The translations under genes were made by a program, and so were the position numbers. Shown here one piece after another: positions 60,796-64,000 of a DNA stretch of 64,000 bases. This DNA comes from Vibrio porteresiae DSM 19223. Lineage in GTDB: Bacteria; Pseudomonadota; Gammaproteobacteria; Enterobacterales; Vibrionaceae. The notes under the pieces were generated by a model that was given only the letters and a program-made list of their open reading frames with translations, searched no databases and was not told where the DNA came from. Position 1 is the stretch's first letter. Each line of letters begins with the position of its first letter. The DNA lies in assembly GCF_024347055.1 (NCBI RefSeq), contig NZ_AP024896.1, forward strand, positions 930,001 through 994,000. The letters are read 5' to 3'.

Positions 60796-60800
60796 TATGG

Positions 60801-61703
60801 TTATTCCAATTCGGTTAATTCGAAACGGATGTGGTGTTCTGGATGATCAGCAAGATATTGATCCACAAAGCGGCGCGTTTCATCGCTCTCCTCTTCACTG
60901 CACAAGCTGATGCTAACGCGATCTGCTTGAGTGCCACGCATCGGACTAAAGCCAAATCCATGTCCGGCTTTAATCGTGGCGCGCTCAGTGATCATGTAGC
61001 GATCGTGAAAATGACGCACGGGGACAGTTAAGATTTCGATCACGGGTAAGTAGCCAAAGCGGCTCACGAACTCTTGCTCAAAGACCACCTGTGGATCGGC
61101 AGTCTCAATCGAAGTCACAATCAATATCTTTTTGATGGTGGGTTTAACCTGTAATGAATACAGCAGTTTTTGCAACACCAAGTTATTGGCAAAGTGAAAA
61201 AATTGGTCAACAATGACAAGCTCTTCACTAAGAAACAGTAACGGGGTAATCGCACTGATAATCTGATCTGGGGTTTTATCGATCCACAATGTTGGCGATA
61301 CATCCCAACGTTCGTCACCTTCTAAAATATCGTCGTAATTCATACTCTCAAGTATCCCCTTTTCGGCAATAACTGCATTAAATGAACGGTACTGATGCTG
61401 CTGTACTACCCATTCCCGCCAATCACGATAACTGTGCTCACGATCGATATCGGCTCGATCGTGCGGCAACACAATATGTGACTCTTGATTATGACGTTGT
61501 AACTTATTTAAATAGGCTTTAACGGACTTTTGCCGAATCGGCGGCATGTCGGAGTGTTTCACCGCGTTCACCGCTTCTTTTACCCATAACTTAATTGGTG
61601 CAACCAAATACCGACCTTGCTCAAAACCAAAATCGGTTTTAAGCAGACCGTAATAATGAAATTCCGCCAAACACTCAGGATCCAATGCAACCTCTTTGTA
61701 CAT
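60801..61703 (-). CDS. Protein with phospholipase D-like C-terminal domain
   Basis: A 300-residue soluble protein. The N-terminal half is helical with no recognised domain. The C-terminal half (about 150-290) shows ELVIVDQFFHF, KKILIVTS and PVRHFHDRYMITERATIKAGHGFGFSP, with His233-Asp-Arg235. The HDR plus GHGF pattern resembles PLD-fold domains such as MIT_C and defence-associated nucleases, though the full HxK motif is absent. Its start overlaps the ATPase stop by one base (TGATG), so the two are translationally coupled. It is probably an effector or partner of the ATPase. Confidence 0.55.
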   Translation of the reverse strand: MYKEVALDPECLAEFHYYGLLKTDFGFEQGRYLVAPIKLWVKEAVNAVKHSDMPPIRQKSVKAYLNKLQRHNQESHIVLPHDRADIDREHSYRDWREWVVQQHQYRSFNAVIAEKGILESMNYDDILEGDERWDVSPTLWIDKTPDQIISAITPLLFLSEELVIVDQFFHFANNLVLQKLLYSLQVKPTIKKILIVTSIETADPQVVFEQEFVSRFGYLPVIEILTVPVRHFHDRYMITERATIKAGHGFGFSPMRGTQADRVSISLCSEEESDETRRFVDQYLADHPEHHIRFELTELE

Positions 61704-63277
61704 CAGAACAGCTCCTCATCCCTTTCGTCAAAGAAGCCTTCAGGCCAATCGCAATCAAGGTCACCATCACTGGTTATCCTGGTTCGCTTGGCGATAACGC
61801 CCTGTTCAGTACCTTGTAAATACATAATCGAGATATCATCTGGCGAGACATCTTGCATATATTCCGGCAAACGCTGTTCCGTTGTTTCACGGATGCGGCG
61901 CAGTAACCGCAGCACCAAGTGCTCACTGTGAGTTTCAATCAAGTAGTGATTACGCTCGTCATTTTGCGTCAGCAGATCGCCAAGGGCGACTTGAGCGCGC
62001 GGATGAATATGCAGTTCAGGTTGCTCACAACAAATCAAACTCGATTGAGCCGATACGGAAGACATGACCAGAGGCAGCACTTGAGAAATACCTGCCCCTA
62101 TGTCCGATGCCGCTACTTCCAAATCGTTCACTAAGTCCCACAGGGTGATCGCTTCTTTCTCGCTATGTTGGAACGACACCACTTTATCTAAAGCGATATC
62201 GCCTTGTTCACCTTCTATCTGTTGATAGGTATAGCGACTGAAAAGATCGGGATCATTTGCGTATTGAACTTGTTTGAATACTTTTTTAAATACAAAGGCA
62301 TAGCCAAGATCGAATTGATCTTTTCCCCCAAGCCACTTGTTGACTTGCGCGATCTCATGTTGATTCGATTGATAGAGACGATCCCAACCCGCTTTACCTG
62401 AGTACCAGTCACTTTGCTGAATGAATTTGCCAGCGGTGTATGTCGAATCGGGAATTTGGCGCAGTGGTCCAATATTGATCAGACGAGACAAAAGCTGAGC
62501 TAAATTATCCAATGGCGCCACCACACAATCGCTGATGACCTCCTCGACTCGTCGTTTCAACAGCCCATCTGGGCATGAAATCAGCGAGTTAATTCGCTGC
62601 CCCAACACTGGTAAGGCGCCTTGTTGGGATTCGATCACAACGTGCTCTTGTTGTGTAAGACCTAATCGTTCATGAAGACAACTTGCCTGCTCGGCTGACA
62701 CATTTAGGAGCGGATGAATCAAACAAATTTGGCTAACGATAGCTTGTGTACCCGCTTGTGCTGCTTGCAACGTCGTCAGCTCATGCCCATTCATCCAAGT
62801 ACGGCACTGGGACACATAGGCCATGTGATGCTGTTGACACCATGACACTTCCACTTCAACCGCCATAGAAGTCGCTTGTTTTGCCACGCTATTGAGCAGC
62901 GGTTGACACTCCTGCCATAAAGCGTCATTTGCAATCGTTGGGTTCTGCTGCAAATAGAACAAGCTATCGACATAACAATGCAGCTCCTCTGCAGAAGTCA
63001 CATCAAATTCCACTTTCAGGCGCATCTTTTTATTGAGATCTTTGCCATTCACCAAATGAGCAAAGCCACCAATGAACTTATTTCCCGAAAGAAGTAAGCG
63101 ACGGGGCTCACAATCGCCAAGCGACAAGAGTTGGTGTAGATAGCAAAGTGCGGTGACCACGGTACTTTTGCCCACACTATTAGAACCAAACAGAAGAGTC
63201 ACTGGTGCAAATTCAATCACTTGCGTGTCTTGAAATGCGCGAAAATTGGTTAGCGAAAGGGTTTTGATTCTCATCAT
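61703..63277 (-). CDS. AAA/ABC-type ATPase with DUF3696-like tail
   Basis: Starting at ATG 63277 (63274 is also possible; the frame opens with TTG at 63283), the product is 524 residues. Walker A is LLFGSNSVGKST near residue 31; the signature-like segment is ASDIGAGISQVLPLV; Walker B with its His switch is LICCEQPELHIHP. The C-terminus, GDLDCDWPEGFFDERDEELF, is DUF3696-like. Such SMC/RecF-like ATPases are partners in several anti-phage systems. It is the first gene of the cassette and is coupled to the PLD-like gene. Confidence 0.8.
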   Translation of the reverse strand: MMRIKTLSLTNFRAFQDTQVIEFAPVTLLFGSNSVGKSTVVTALCYLHQLLSLGDCEPRRLLLSGNKFIGGFAHLVNGKDLNKKMRLKVEFDVTSAEELHCYVDSLFYLQQNPTIANDALWQECQPLLNSVAKQATSMAVEVEVSWCQQHHMAYVSQCRTWMNGHELTTLQAAQAGTQAIVSQICLIHPLLNVSAEQASCLHERLGLTQQEHVVIESQQGALPVLGQRINSLISCPDGLLKRRVEEVISDCVVAPLDNLAQLLSRLINIGPLRQIPDSTYTAGKFIQQSDWYSGKAGWDRLYQSNQHEIAQVNKWLGGKDQFDLGYAFVFKKVFKQVQYANDPDLFSRYTYQQIEGEQGDIALDKVVSFQHSEKEAITLWDLVNDLEVAASDIGAGISQVLPLVMSSVSAQSSLICCEQPELHIHPRAQVALGDLLTQNDERNHYLIETHSEHLVLRLLRRIRETTEQRLPEYMQDVSPDDISIMYLQGTEQGVIAKRTRITSDGDLDCDWPEGFFDERDEELF

Positions 63278-63519
63278 TGACAATAAGCTCTAGCGATAAG
63301 GAGTTTTTTGCGACGAATGTCATATTTAGGCAAGATTTGTATCATAGTTATGACAGAAATATTGGAACAATCGTATCGATTGTGATTCAGATCACCTAAT
63401 CGCATATCTGTTGCGGTTTAGACATGCAGACATTGCTCGTTAGCTAACATTCTTTGCTTGAAAAACAAGTAGATGAGAGAGATTTGGCAGGTTTTTATCA
63501 CCGATTAAAGCGCGTAAAA

Positions 63520-63543
63520 AAGGGAAGCATTCACGCTTCCCTT
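63520..63543 (-). terminator. Terminator of the MFS transporter gene
   Basis: AAGGGAAGC, loop ATTCAC, GCTTCCCTT, followed on the - strand by a T-run. Confidence 0.85.
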
Positions 63544-63586
63544 AAGAGTCATCTCATTACTGCATTACGCTGATTAAAAGTAATGC

Positions 63587-64000
63587 TTAAGCCACTGTTT
63601 CCGCTTCGACTTCACTTGCCGATTTGGGTAGCAAAAACAGGGTCGCCAACATGGCTAATAGATAAATTGAGGCCAAAAGTGCAATAGCGGTATGAAACGA
63701 TGAAGCCAATGCAATCGTACCGACCACAAATGGCCCAAAACCACCGACACCACGACCGATATTAAACAGCACATTTTGCGCCGTTGCGCGCATTTCCACG
63801 GGATAAAGATCGGAGATCAAGGCGCCGTAGCCCCCCATCATGCCATTCACAAAAAGCCCCATTACCGCACCGGCAATTAGCATGGTTTGCACGTCACTTA
63901 ATTGTGCATAAAAATAGACCATCACTGCAGCTCCGGTTTGGTAGACAAGGAAAATCTTCCAACGACCAAAACGGTCAGCAAGTTGACCAAACAACCAAAT
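63587..64000 (-). CDS. Major facilitator superfamily transporter (5' partial)
   Basis: The frame is open to the right edge, so only the last ~138 residues are present. They begin at the GQLADRFGRWK loop typical of MFS proteins and contain four hydrophobic helices (e.g. TMLIAGAVMGLFVNGMMGGYGAL, FHTAIALLASIYLLAMLATLFLLP). SDLYPVEMRATAQNVLFNIGRG matches metabolite:H+ symporters of the sugar/organic-acid type. The substrate cannot be inferred. Confidence 0.85.
   Translation of the reverse strand: MWLFGQLADRFGRWKIFLVYQTGAAVMVYFYAQLSDVQTMLIAGAVMGLFVNGMMGGYGALISDLYPVEMRATAQNVLFNIGRGVGGFGPFVVGTIALASSFHTAIALLASIYLLAMLATLFLLPKSASEVEAETVA

Noticed and set aside
59000..63500. A CRISPR array near the CARF gene.
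   Set aside because: I read the flanks on both sides and saw no regularly spaced direct repeats.

Overview
The window looks like the terminus of the second chromosome of a Vibrio (family Vibrionaceae). The gene content and order (pntAB, the vxrABCDE envelope-stress operon, ddl, a HutA-type haem receptor next to a LysR gene) match, from memory, a stretch of Vibrio cholerae chromosome II. The sequence itself carries a dif-like XerCD site at 26515-26542, six exact matches to the MatP site consensus GTGACRNYGTCAC between 2349 and 27768, and one FtsK-orienting octamer pointing at dif. Most genes just left of dif lie on the + strand and those just right of it on the - strand, as expected for converging replication forks.

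Region 1 (1-12.1 kb) is purine and ureide catabolism. The + strand operon carries an HpxW-like oxamate amidohydrolase (cut by the window edge), a ureidoglycine-glyoxylate aminotransferase and an allantoate amidohydrolase. It converges on a - strand operon xdhA-xdhB-xdhC-uraD-hiuH-guaD. A RutR-like TetR gene is divergent from xdhA, and a near-consensus RutR box lies between them. Urate oxidase/hydroxylase and allantoinase are not in the window. A short GGGACACACACC repeat occurs twice between genes and twice in frame inside xdhC.

Region 2 (12.1-28.9 kb): a diguanylate cyclase divergent from a ComFB-family gene, an HlyU-family gene, transhydrogenase pntAB, and vxrABCDE. Downstream of vxrE lies an apparent small RNA that contains a 20-nt signature which I recall as the core of Qrr quorum-sensing RNAs. 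Then come a small membrane protein, a free-standing TolA-domain-III-like protein, a 32-residue membrane protein with a structured leader, a VieB-like receiver-TPR protein, dif, and a - strand group (thioesterase, NifX-like, DUF134, YciH, DUF3319-like).

Region 3 (28.9-58.8 kb) is mostly ordinary chromosome: an atypical tyrosine recombinase, ddl, a SPOR lipoprotein, PatZ acetyltransferase, a YhaJ-like LysR, a HutA-like receptor with a Fur box, SgrR, thioesterase, PhnA/YjdM, a dCache chemoreceptor, an M6 metalloprotease, TerC/Alx under a yybP-ykoY riboswitch, a 5'-nucleotidase family enzyme, YbjD, YceI/cytochrome b561, a lipase, an EAL protein and YdeP. Two tiny membrane-protein genes (37945-38016 and 48518-48613) each have a ribosome site and a following terminator.

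Region 4 (59-63.3 kb) looks acquired. It is a three-gene - strand cassette: an AAA ATPase with a DUF3696-like tail, a protein with a phospholipase-D-like HDR motif, and a CARF-domain protein of the Csm6/NE0113 ring-nuclease family. No CRISPR array or cas gene is visible. It is the best candidate for an undescribed defence system. The window ends inside an MFS transporter gene.
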